From IMG/VR virus record IMGVR_UViG_3300029258_001351, positions 1-41,916 of that record: a stretch of 41,916 bases of DNA. One strand, given 5' to 3'. How positions within the stretch are numbered: the stretch's first letter is position 1; every line of letters starts with the position of its first letter. The stretch is from a virus. The translations under genes were made by a program, and so were the position numbers. This document shows, one piece after another, positions 30,340 to 38,146 of this stretch. The notes under the pieces are model-generated. The model saw nothing but the letters and a program-made list of their open reading frames with translations. It was not told where the DNA came from and ran no database searches.

Positions 30340-30843
30340 CTATTTCTGGCAGGCGCGCACCTCCAGCGTGAGCTGCATCACCGAGAATCCTTTTTCGAGT
30401 GTCAGTTGCCGGGCGGGTCGGGCTGCCGTAGCCGCCGCTCGCCACAATGTGCTGGCCTGCGCCGGGTCATCATTACTCAGGAGGTTGCAGACCTGCTCAC
30501 ATAACAGGTTCGTGCCGGGCGTTACGGTCTCGCCGACTGTTGCGCCCAGCCGCGCCTCCGCGCCGTCCTGTCGCATGCTCTGATTACCGATCCAGATCGT
30601 GTAGTCGAGCAAGAAGTCCTGATCGCCCTCAGAGTTCAAGTCCCACGGCCGACATCCATCGAACATGACCAGGCAGCACGGATTCCGCCGCGACCGAATG
30701 TCGTTAAGCACCTTCATCACGGCATCGAACGACGGCACGCCGCCGTAGTGGAAGCTGTTGTCTGCATCGAAGGCATCGAGGGTCTGGACCTGCGTCAGAA
30801 CCCACGCCTCCAGCAGCGACATAAGCGACCCGTCGTTAGCCAT
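30340..30843 (-). CDS. Mu gp37-like / tail-terminator protein, 167 aa
   Basis: The protein starts MANDGSLMSLLEAWVLTQVQ and contains NPCCLVMFDGCRPWDLNSEG and FLLDYTIWIGNQSMRQ, ending in LEKGFSVMQLTLEVRA. The pattern of an N-terminal helix and a later strand pair resembles Mu gp37 (DUF1834) and siphophage tail-terminator proteins. It lies right after the gpG-like gene, with 8 nt overlap. Confidence 0.7.
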   Translation of the reverse strand: MANDGSLMSLLEAWVLTQVQTLDAFDADNSFHYGGVPSFDAVMKVLNDIRSRRNPCCLVMFDGCRPWDLNSEGDQDFLLDYTIWIGNQSMRQDGAEARLGATVGETVTPGTNLLCEQVCNLLSNDDPAQASTLWRAAATAARPARQLTLEKGFSVMQLTLEVRACQK

Positions 30844-31450
30844 GGCGCCCCCTTCCCGAGATGAACCGCGGCCACAGGTCGTTTTGAATGAACTCGATTT
30901 CCTCGCGGGCCCAGTGCGCGAAGTTTTTAGCTGGGGTGACTACGCGATCGGCCAGCACGTACAGAATGCCGGCGCCAAAGCCGAGCAAGCCCTTATCATC
31001 GATGAGCACGCCGCCAGTGCGTTTCTTCGACGGCACAAATCGCAGGACCTTGCGTCCGGGGTCGATATCCCGCGGCCAGTTCGTCTCTTGCTTCTTGAGC
31101 TGCATAGGTACGGGGATCGCGAGTAGCTTCGCAGTGACTGGGGTGATCGGCCCGCCGACGTCCTGCTGCGCCGCGTATGGGACGTTGGAACCAACTGCGC
31201 CGCCCGTGCGCGTCACCTCGAAGTGGGACTCAGGGCCACCGTGCCCCGCGCGCTCTGCTTGCAGGGAGTTCATCAACCGGCCGGTACGGTATGCGTCGTC
31301 GGCCATGCTGTAGCTGTGATAGAGTCGATCACGCATGCCCGACATGCCGAGTGCGCCGACTGCGATGTGAAAGTCAGTCAGGTCACCGAGCCGACCCTGG
31401 ATATCGGGTATGAGTTTCGCGTTTCGGTGTTCGACGGTAACCCGGACCAC
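30836..31450 (-). CDS. Mu gpG / HK97 gp10-like tail-completion protein, 204 aa
   Basis: The start is GTG 31448-31450, with GGGGAG upstream. The segment YRTGRLMNSLQAERAG followed by GGAVGSNVPYAAQQDVGGPI matches the core of the virion-morphogenesis (gpG) and HK97 gp10 family, where R-x-G-x-L-x-x-S leads to a V-x-Y-A-x-x-Q/H-x-x-G-G strand. These proteins complete the head-tail interface. The C-terminus EIEFIQNDLWPRFISG is helical. Confidence 0.82.
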   Translation of the reverse strand: MVRVTVEHRNAKLIPDIQGRLGDLTDFHIAVGALGMSGMRDRLYHSYSMADDAYRTGRLMNSLQAERAGHGGPESHFEVTRTGGAVGSNVPYAAQQDVGGPITPVTAKLLAIPVPMQLKKQETNWPRDIDPGRKVLRFVPSKKRTGGVLIDDKGLLGFGAGILYVLADRVVTPAKNFAHWAREEIEFIQNDLWPRFISGRGRHG

Positions 31451-31452
31451 AC

Positions 31453-31893
31453 TTACAGACTCCCCATGTCGTCGCGGCTACAGACAGCCGTCTCGCTCGT
31501 GAATGAAAAACCCTGTTCGGAGACCTGCCCGGCCGGCGGGGTAGTGGTCGGCAGATTGGCCTTACCTGTGCTCAAATCTTGCAGCCATCTGATCGCGGCC
31601 TCATAGGCCAGCCGGACGTCTTCGGGTATGACCTGTCGCAGTCCGAACAGTCGCCAACTCGCGATGTCCAGGAGCCGGGCTTGCAGGATGTCCGCTGCTT
31701 GCGGGTAGAGGGAGAGGTCAATCGGCGTCTTGTATCGCTTCGCAAGGTATGAATCGATCGTGCCCTGCGCTTCATCGAGTGCAGCCTGCAATTTCGTGGT
31801 GTCGGCGGCCCCACTCTCCGCAGTCAGCTCCGCAGCCTTGCTGCTACCGACCCGGTTTGTGAGGTCCGTCGTTGTCGCATAGGTCGCGCTCAT
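31453..31893 (-). CDS. Mu gp36-like protein (DUF1320), 146 aa
   Basis: The sequence SATYATTTDLTNRVGSSKAA, then LDEAQGTIDSYLAKRYKTPI and LLDIASWRLFGLR, is the DUF1320 pattern: an N-terminal Y-x-T-x-x-D-L, then D-S-Y-L-x-x-R-Y, then a helical domain. Mu gp36 sits next to the major capsid gene and is a connector component. Its ATGA start overlaps the preceding gene. Confidence 0.88.
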   Translation of the reverse strand: MSATYATTTDLTNRVGSSKAAELTAESGAADTTKLQAALDEAQGTIDSYLAKRYKTPIDLSLYPQAADILQARLLDIASWRLFGLRQVIPEDVRLAYEAAIRWLQDLSTGKANLPTTTPPAGQVSEQGFSFTSETAVCSRDDMGSL

Positions 31894-32180
31894 AACGTCT
31901 TGGAACGGTTCTTGGAACCGGGCGGACGACCGGGGCCGCGCTTCACGGCAGGCTGTTCGCTGTTGTCAAGCGACTCGCCGATCAGATCACGCATGCCCTC
32001 AAGCACGTCGGCGGCTTCGCGAAGCACGGTGTGCTCGGGAACTTCACCGGTTAGCTTCAGTGCATCGCGGATGCGCTGCATGGGACTCCGGGATATCTGC
32101 GCCTGTGCCCGACTGGAGGGCAGACCGTGAAGGGTTTTCTTGTCGGGCACCGTGCCCGGTGGGGCAATTGTTTCTGGCAT
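31890..32180 (-). CDS. Small protein with C-terminal AT-hook-like motif, 96 aa
   Basis: ATG 32178-32180 with AAAGGA upstream is chosen; it lies between capsid and gp36-like genes, where Mu carries gp35. The C-terminus VKRGPGRPPGSKNRSKTL is a canonical AT-hook core (G-R-P flanked by basic residues). The middle forms helices (MQRIRDALKLTGEVPEHTVL). A DNA-minor-groove binder in a head gene cluster might contact packaged DNA. Confidence 0.75.
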   Translation of the reverse strand: MPETIAPPGTVPDKKTLHGLPSSRAQAQISRSPMQRIRDALKLTGEVPEHTVLREAADVLEGMRDLIGESLDNSEQPAVKRGPGRPPGSKNRSKTL

Positions 32181-32252
32181 GTCCAGCGTCCTTTGCAAGT
32201 AAACGCCGGGCAACCACCGGGCTCCCGCCCGGCGGCGCCTGGCGAAGCACGA

Positions 32253-33209
32253 CTACACAAGTTGCATGCGGTAGGCACACCGCCACTGACCGTAGGTCAG
32301 GCGGTAGCGCGCCCGCACGCCGTACTGATACTTCTCAGTCTTGAAACCTTCCTCCGAGCCCTGCTCAAGCGAATCAAACTCCAGCGGCTCGCGATCCTGG
32401 AAGATGAAAGGCTTGACCGGGTTACCGACATCGAAGACGTGGAAGTAATCCGCGGTATCGGCATCGACCAGCGGGACGATCTCAATCGAGCCACCTTGCG
32501 GCATAAGTGCCGTATTCGTGGCGTTGTTGAGCACTGCGGCATTGATCGCCTGGTTCCACGTGGCGAACACGTTGTAATGACAGCAGACGATGATGTTGCG
32601 AGGCGCCGTCCGGATGAACTCGCCCTGATCGTCCTTGAACTGGGCCATCGCGGCCAGAACGATCCCGAGGGCTTTGCGGAGTGAACTCATGTCCGGGTTA
32701 GTGGGGTTGTCATTGCAGCCGACGTCCACGGCGGAGATATCGCACGTCGCCTCGTTTGCCTGAGAGCCGGACAGGCCGGATACGTGGTCTGTGGCGAAAA
32801 ACTCAGTGCCGTCATAGCTGTTGTAGCCAGTGGACGATCCGTTTTTGATGAGTTGTTCGAGCAGATAGTCCCTGTGGGTCGCGGCACGCTGGGCCAGCTC
32901 TTGGGTCCGAATGCGGATTTGCCCAGTCTGATCGTCGCTCAACTCATCGCGGTCGACCTCGATCGTCGCCTCATACTTCAGGTTTGCGACGTTGTAGGAT
33001 TCGACCCCGAGACCTTTCGCTTTGCGGCCGGAGCCCCACTCGCGAACCTGGGGCACTGTGCCGAGCCAGCGATAGTCCTCGCTCGATGATGTCGATTGAA
33101 TGATCGTGCAGAGTTTTTGCCAGTACGTCTGCTTACTGGCGAGATTGAACCGCTCGAAAAATTCGGAGCGCAGCCCCTTCGTGCTGAGGCCGGTCGATTT
33201 AACTGCCAT
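32253..33209 (-). CDS. Major capsid protein, Mu gpT-like
   Basis: The 318-residue protein has the gpT family opening: LRSEFFERFNLASKQTYWQK, then QVREWGSGRKAKGLGVESYN and YEATIEVDRDELSDDQTG. The C-terminal FHVFDVGNPVKPFIFQDREP matches the family's late motif. Length (318) is close to Mu gpT (about 305). It follows the decoration gene with a 71-nt gap. Confidence 0.93.
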   Translation of the reverse strand: MAVKSTGLSTKGLRSEFFERFNLASKQTYWQKLCTIIQSTSSSEDYRWLGTVPQVREWGSGRKAKGLGVESYNVANLKYEATIEVDRDELSDDQTGQIRIRTQELAQRAATHRDYLLEQLIKNGSSTGYNSYDGTEFFATDHVSGLSGSQANEATCDISAVDVGCNDNPTNPDMSSLRKALGIVLAAMAQFKDDQGEFIRTAPRNIIVCCHYNVFATWNQAINAAVLNNATNTALMPQGGSIEIVPLVDADTADYFHVFDVGNPVKPFIFQDREPLEFDSLEQGSEEGFKTEKYQYGVRARYRLTYGQWRCAYRMQLV

Positions 33210-33280
33210 TGTCTAGGCTCCTAAGCGAGAGTTTGGTAACCCTTCGTGCTTCGCCTAAGAGCCGTTGCCGGCCATTTCTC

Positions 33281-34390
33281 CTATGCTACAAGCAGACCAA
33301 CGCCTGCAACCCGCATACGCCGGAGGGTCAGCGTCGCGGCGGTGTCGTTGGGGCTTTTCTCTATGTTGACGACGCCGCTGAAGTCCTGAGTCCCGCGGAC
33401 TGCGAAAGAAGTCGTGGACAGCACACGGGCCTTATCAATCCAGAACTCGACTACTCCGGTCGTCCGGACGATGATCTTGAACTTCTTCCAGCTTCCGGCG
33501 TCGGTCACATTGTCAATCGTAGTATCAATCTGGCCGGTGTCCGTCGTATTGTTGTCGGACTCCGCCATGATGTTGGCGGAGTTGCCGTTCATAGCGAACA
33601 AGGCCAAGTCCGTCACGTCGCCGTGATCGGCATCGAGCCGGGAGTTAGCACTCCAGCCTTTGACGAGGCCCCACACGCCATCGAGCGCCGCATTGTCGCC
33701 GATGTTCTCCAGGTTCAGTTCGGCCTCGAAAGTCAGACCTTTGTCACCCTGGAAACTTTCGTCCGTCTCGACAGAGGCTTGGGCTTGCTCATTGATGGCA
33801 TCGAATGCGAGGGTAGCACCGCCGCCGACCCGCTTCGTGACGCCGGACCCGACCAGGCTACACATGATGATTCCATCGTTAATGACAACGGTGGAATCAC
33901 CCGCAGCGCCCATCGGCGTGAAAGATCGCTCGAAGTCGTAGACCACTTCGTTGCAGTGCAGGCCGACGACCGGCTGCTCGCCGAACTTCTTGAGCCGCAC
34001 GATGCAGTAGTTCGTGCCGGCATCGCCGATCTCAAGCACGTGGCCCGCGAAAGCGTCCGGGTGGCCCGTCGTGTGCAGCGTGTTGTCCGACGTCGCGAAG
34101 ACCTCGTCGCCGGTATTCACAGCCAGTGCCCCGGTCAGGGGCATCACGAAATCGCCTTCGACATACACGAGCACATTGATCGCCGCGGCTGCGCCTGCCG
34201 AGTTGTCCGCCTCTTCGTAGGCGACGCCGAGAAACCTGTCGCCAGGCTCGAAGGGCTTGGCGTGACCGGCCGGGTCGATACCAAGCAGACCGTTCTGGTA
34301 AATGTGCTCCGCAGCGCCGACGGGATAAATCTTTCGGTCAGTGGTGACCTGACGCGCCATCGTCTGCGGGGCATTAGCTGACAGTGCCAT
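33281..34390 (-). CDS. Head decoration protein fused to a lectin-like domain, 369 aa
   Basis: Residues about 1-130 resemble a capsid-decoration barrel: QVTTDRKIYPVGAAEHIYQN, then PGDRFLGVAYEEADN and NTGDEVFATSDNTLH. Residues about 190-369 are an unrelated beta-rich unit (GLTFEAELNLENIGDNAALD, WKKFKIIVRTTGVVEFWIDK, TLRRMRVAGVG) that looks like a concanavalin/LamG sandwich. The fusion would put a lectin on the capsid surface. It lies between the protease/scaffold and the major capsid genes. Confidence 0.75.
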   Translation of the reverse strand: MALSANAPQTMARQVTTDRKIYPVGAAEHIYQNGLLGIDPAGHAKPFEPGDRFLGVAYEEADNSAGAAAAINVLVYVEGDFVMPLTGALAVNTGDEVFATSDNTLHTTGHPDAFAGHVLEIGDAGTNYCIVRLKKFGEQPVVGLHCNEVVYDFERSFTPMGAAGDSTVVINDGIIMCSLVGSGVTKRVGGGATLAFDAINEQAQASVETDESFQGDKGLTFEAELNLENIGDNAALDGVWGLVKGWSANSRLDADHGDVTDLALFAMNGNSANIMAESDNNTTDTGQIDTTIDNVTDAGSWKKFKIIVRTTGVVEFWIDKARVLSTTSFAVRGTQDFSGVVNIEKSPNDTAATLTLRRMRVAGVGLLVA

Positions 34391-34438
34391 ATCAAACCTC
34401 CAGTCTAGGTTTCATTGAAGGCGCCGATGGCGCCGGGC

Positions 34439-35152
34439 TTACCCTACCTTCAGGCCGAGTTCGCGAGTCTCATCCTTAGTAAGTGCCTCCATCTCGGCCT
34501 CGCGGAGACTCTCATTCACCCAGGCCACTTCACTACAGATCAAGGCTTTGTTGGCTGCCTTTTCCTGGGCGCGCTCCTTACGGGCCTTGGCGATGACCGA
34601 CTTCCGGTCCGTTGCCGCCGGGGCCGCGTGCTCGCCGCTGGTGATCTGACCTTGCGGGACAACTTCGGGAGCCTCTTCCATCCACTCGTGAAAGCGGGCG
34701 AGATTACTGCCCGCCAGATCGCGGCACAGCTTCACCTGCTTTTCGTTGTTGGGATTGATCTTGCCGGCCTCGATGTACTGCGCAATCGCGGCTTCGACTG
34801 CCGCCGTTTCCTTTTCCTTGAGCAGCGTGGCGACTTGTTCCGAGAGCTTCTTGACCTCGCCCGGCTCCGGGCTGCCAGCGACGTGCTCTTTCAGGGCCGT
34901 GACAATGTCGGCCGGCTTGGCATCCGCGGCGCACTTTAGGACTTCGCCGATCTGTCGCATCGACTCGGCCGCCTCTTCGGAGCCCTCGCCTTCACCGCTG
35001 GAGCCGCTGACCTTTTTGAGAATGGAGTTCAGCATCGCCTCCACGCTGGCCCCCTCTTCATGCGAGATGTCCAGCTTGGCCGCGATCTCGCCGACGATCA
35101 TTCCAAAATCCGTGGCGCCCTGGGGGGCACCCTCTTCAGGTGCGTCTGCCAT
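34439..35152 (-). CDS. Nested scaffold protein from internal start, 237 aa
   Basis: An in-frame ATG at 35150-35152 begins MADAPEEGAPQGATDFGMIV and is preceded by AGGAGA at about 10 nt. In Mu, the scaffold (gpZ) is made from an internal start of gene I; the same layout is seen here. The peptide is almost entirely helical, with Glu/Lys repeats (EGSEEAAESMRQIGEVLKCA). It should be produced in excess over the protease. Confidence 0.75.
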   Translation of the reverse strand: MADAPEEGAPQGATDFGMIVGEIAAKLDISHEEGASVEAMLNSILKKVSGSSGEGEGSEEAAESMRQIGEVLKCAADAKPADIVTALKEHVAGSPEPGEVKKLSEQVATLLKEKETAAVEAAIAQYIEAGKINPNNEKQVKLCRDLAGSNLARFHEWMEEAPEVVPQGQITSGEHAAPAATDRKSVIAKARKERAQEKAANKALICSEVAWVNESLREAEMEALTKDETRELGLKVG

Positions 35153-35659
35153 AGCACGCTTCTCCTGTTGAATGATATTTTCCGAGGCCGCTTTGAGGAC
35201 CGGGGCGTACCTGATCGCCGGCCGGTGGGTCAGTGCGACCGAATGCAGTCTGTCGAAATCCGTAGCCCCCTTGGGGCGCTCGAGCACGGGAGACAAATAC
35301 TTGTAGGCTTGCGACCGGACCAGCTCGCCGCCGCGGTCAGTCCAGGCAATGTCGCCGAGCAGGCCGGCTCCGGGCTTGTACCGCAGGGCCTTGACCCAGC
35401 CCATGGCCGGGGCATCGTCCCGCCCGTCGTTGAGCATGGCGTGTTCAACGTCAACCGCGATGTCGGCGCCTTGAGCCTCGAAGGCCTCGATCATCTTCGC
35501 GGCGATGTCCGCGTTCATCGTGATCGAGTCGCCGTGAGACGTGGGGACGTCGCCGTCGGGCACGATGACGACGTCGGTCCAGTAGTCGCGGTCGCCCGGG
35601 CGTGGCTCGCCCGTGAGCGCGACGAAATCCTGCGGTATGTCCAGTCGGAGAACGGCCAA
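34439..35659 (-). CDS. Mu gpI-like head maturation protease with scaffold C-terminus, 406 aa
   Basis: The N-terminal 170 residues contain DIAVDVEHAMLNDGRDDAPA, MGWVKALRYKPGAGLLGDI and KYLSPVLERPKG. This is the Mu gpI signature of a D-V/Y-E-H, a G-W and a Y-L/R-Y-L-S-P-V motif. The C-terminal half is a charged coiled coil rich in Glu and Lys, a scaffold. The full protein would cleave the scaffold after head assembly. Confidence 0.9.
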   Translation of the reverse strand: MAVLRLDIPQDFVALTGEPRPGDRDYWTDVVIVPDGDVPTSHGDSITMNADIAAKMIEAFEAQGADIAVDVEHAMLNDGRDDAPAMGWVKALRYKPGAGLLGDIAWTDRGGELVRSQAYKYLSPVLERPKGATDFDRLHSVALTHRPAIRYAPVLKAASENIIQQEKRAMADAPEEGAPQGATDFGMIVGEIAAKLDISHEEGASVEAMLNSILKKVSGSSGEGEGSEEAAESMRQIGEVLKCAADAKPADIVTALKEHVAGSPEPGEVKKLSEQVATLLKEKETAAVEAAIAQYIEAGKINPNNEKQVKLCRDLAGSNLARFHEWMEEAPEVVPQGQITSGEHAAPAATDRKSVIAKARKERAQEKAANKALICSEVAWVNESLREAEMEALTKDETRELGLKVG

Positions 35660-35674
35660 TTAGGTCGATACCGA

Positions 35675-36811
35675 TCAGGCCAGCGACTGTGCCTGCAACA
35701 CATCGGCGTCGGCCTGTCGAATAAACCGCTCGACGATGTCTCGCAGGCGCCCTTCCAGATGCCGCATCATCGCGGCGTCCAGAAACGTCAACTGGTCACG
35801 ATCGAAATCGAACTCGGGGTCGGGGGATATTCCGCGGGTAGCCTGACCTGCTACCCTAACATTACCCGAAACAAAGGCGTTGTCAACTACAATTTTTTTA
35901 TTCCCGCCCTTGCGGTCGACCTCGGCCTGTGAAACGTCGCGGGTTGTGCAGCGACAGTTCCAGCCCCAGGGCGGAAAATACGAATTCCAGAATGGATCGG
36001 TCTTCGCGAAGATCAGGCCGTTGAGCGCAGCGTGAGTCGGCCGGACATTTCGGTCTCCGACGGTCAGATATTGCCGATACGGGAAGGCGTCTCGGACCAG
36101 CGGGGCATCGCTCACCCGTTTTTGAGCGACGTTGTAGGTGGAATGCAGGTTTTGTCGCATGAGAACACGGAAATGCCAGTCTGGAATGGCCCCGACGCCC
36201 TCCTCGGCAAAGATATTCTGGAGCCGGAGCTGGATATCCCGGCCATCGAGCCCATCGCGCAGCCCCTTTTCGATAGTCTTCATCGCCCGATTGATGAGCG
36301 TCGCCTTGTTTATCCCGGCGATTCGGAATGCGCGGGCTCGCTGCTCGCGTTTCAAGGTGTCAAACAGCGTGGATGTCACCGGCACCTTCGAGCCGAAGAG
36401 ATTTCCCAGGTCATTTCGAGGCCGGGGCCGAAAATCCTTGTCCTGGACCATGTCGGCGGAGAAACCCGCCGCCTCCGGTTCGTCGTCTTCGTCGAAAAAC
36501 GGAGAGCTACGAGCTGTGCCCACCGGAATATCCTTCGGTGTCGCCACCGCCCGGCCAATCAATGAGACGTGGATCAGAGCAGTTTCCGCGGGCTCCACGA
36601 TTGCCGCGTCGTCCATTTCGTCAAATACGTCCGGCAGCGTCGCCAGCAGGCTTCGCATATCCGGTTCCCCGCCGAATCCGGCCGGGGCGTTACGGATATG
36701 CTCCAGCAATGGCCCGACCACGCCACGCATGTAGTCGGGGGCCGCCTGATCGACGGATTTCTCGACCAGGTCGCTCAGGCGGTTCTGAATAGCCGTGTGG
36801 CTGGCGATCAT
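35675..36811 (-). CDS. Minor head protein, Mu gpF / SPP1 gp7-like, 378 aa
   Basis: The C-terminal half has FRVLMRQNLHSTYNVAQKRV, then QYLTVGDRNVRPTHAALNGL and NSYFPPWGWNCRCTTRDVS. This is the SPP1 gp7/Mu gpF signature (R-x-x-H-x-x-L-x-G, then P-P-W-x-x-x-C-R-C). The protein joins portal and capsid and is needed for infectious heads. Its start overlaps the portal stop as ATGA. Confidence 0.92.
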   Translation of the reverse strand: MIASHTAIQNRLSDLVEKSVDQAAPDYMRGVVGPLLEHIRNAPAGFGGEPDMRSLLATLPDVFDEMDDAAIVEPAETALIHVSLIGRAVATPKDIPVGTARSSPFFDEDDEPEAAGFSADMVQDKDFRPRPRNDLGNLFGSKVPVTSTLFDTLKREQRARAFRIAGINKATLINRAMKTIEKGLRDGLDGRDIQLRLQNIFAEEGVGAIPDWHFRVLMRQNLHSTYNVAQKRVSDAPLVRDAFPYRQYLTVGDRNVRPTHAALNGLIFAKTDPFWNSYFPPWGWNCRCTTRDVSQAEVDRKGGNKKIVVDNAFVSGNVRVAGQATRGISPDPEFDFDRDQLTFLDAAMMRHLEGRLRDIVERFIRQADADVLQAQSLA

Positions 36812-38145
36812 TCCTCGCTGCTCTCAGAAAAAGCGGGCAAGGCCGGCTGTAGGGGCGGGGGTGTGACTGGTGCATCCAGATCGACCTCCGGCGGTCGCGG
36901 GACGTTCAGGAGGTCATAGGCTGCCCGGTTCGTGACCTTCAACCCCAGATCGCGGGTCATTGTGACCAGGGCCGTTGCCGTGGTATTCTGATCGACCGGG
37001 TCGGAAAGGATCCGAGTCCATTTCGGAACCGGGACGTTGCGCCCGGGGAACTTCAGCGCGATCATGGGGCGAAAGAGCTGTTCTTCGAGGGTCCGGGCCT
37101 CGGCCTCGATGTCATTGATGAGTAGGTCGCGGCGGACCACGTTCTGAATTCGGATGGTGGCAAAGGTTCCGGTGCCGCCCGTAGTGTCGGCAACGAGGTT
37201 CCCGCCCAGGAGCCCGATGCTGATCTGCCGGTCGATGTACTCCATGATCCGGCTGAACGGCTCTTCAGACCGGCTCTGGGCCTGTTGGAAGACAAACTCG
37301 ATGCCCTCGCGTTTGATTCCATAGCCGCAGGAGCCCATATTCTCGAGCGCCGCGAGAATCGCCGCCTTATCCGTCTCGCTGGTGCCTTCTGGATAGGTGC
37401 CCACGCGCAGGGGCAACCCGAACAGCTCGGCAAACCGATTCCAATCGTAGAAGCAGAGCTTCTTGGCCAGCCACAGCGTGGCGATCGCCCGTGCCGTCGT
37501 CTCAGCGAAGGGATTCACGTCGGTATCGTCCGGAATGTGCACGATGAACTTGTTCGGGGGCAGCTCTATCCCCATCGGCGAGGTATCCGTGATGATCCGG
37601 ACGTCCGGCGACTGCTGGTAGTCGATGGTCAGCCGGGTGTCGGACACCGGCCGCAAGTTCACCGGGACGGTGCCCTTCCAGTCGATTTCGAGCACCCCGA
37701 GATTGGTCGGGATGGCCTTGGCCATTTTCCGCAGCGCCCGCGGGAAAACCGCCTTCCCGGTATCGTCTCGCAGGCTCCCTAACGTTTCCCGAACGTAGTC
37801 CGCCGCCGCGTTGGCCTTTTCCTCCAGGTTCGCTTCCTTCGACCCGGCCACGATCTCCCATTCGAGCCCGGTCAGCGCCGCAATCCGCGTATTGACCACC
37901 GACCGCAACCGGATGTCCTTCCCCAGCATCTCCGACCACAGCTTGAGCATCGTCGCCGCGTCACCCGAATCACCCTCCGCGAGGTGGGAGGCGAGCTGCG
38001 AAAAGGTCAGGTCGTCCGTGATCTTCCCGTCCGGCCGGTCATACTGCGGACTGTAGGCGTAGACCTCTTTCGAGCTTGGGGCCTGCGTCTTCTGCCGGAA
38101 CGCTGCAAGGCCGTTGCCGATGCGTTGTCGGAGGGTCAGGTTCAT
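36808..38145 (-). CDS. Portal protein, Mu gp29-like (DUF935), 445 aa
   Basis: The protein has DLTFSQLASHLAEGDSGDAA, then LGKDIRLRSVVNTRIAALTG and WEIVAG, the DUF935 opening. Later motifs are DWNRFAELFGLPLRVGTYPE and IDRQISIGLLGGNLVAD. The dodecameric ring is the DNA entry site and packaging motor dock. The start lies 1 nt after the terminase stop. Confidence 0.93.
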   Translation of the reverse strand: MNLTLRQRIGNGLAAFRQKTQAPSSKEVYAYSPQYDRPDGKITDDLTFSQLASHLAEGDSGDAATMLKLWSEMLGKDIRLRSVVNTRIAALTGLEWEIVAGSKEANLEEKANAAADYVRETLGSLRDDTGKAVFPRALRKMAKAIPTNLGVLEIDWKGTVPVNLRPVSDTRLTIDYQQSPDVRIITDTSPMGIELPPNKFIVHIPDDTDVNPFAETTARAIATLWLAKKLCFYDWNRFAELFGLPLRVGTYPEGTSETDKAAILAALENMGSCGYGIKREGIEFVFQQAQSRSEEPFSRIMEYIDRQISIGLLGGNLVADTTGGTGTFATIRIQNVVRRDLLINDIEAEARTLEEQLFRPMIALKFPGRNVPVPKWTRILSDPVDQNTTATALVTMTRDLGLKVTNRAAYDLLNVPRPPEVDLDAPVTPPPLQPALPAFSESSEE

Positions 38146-38146
38146 G

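Noticed and set aside
33209-34381. 390-codon plus-strand frame opposite the decoration gene
   Set aside because: Mirror of the minus-strand gene; biased shadow composition and no ribosome site.
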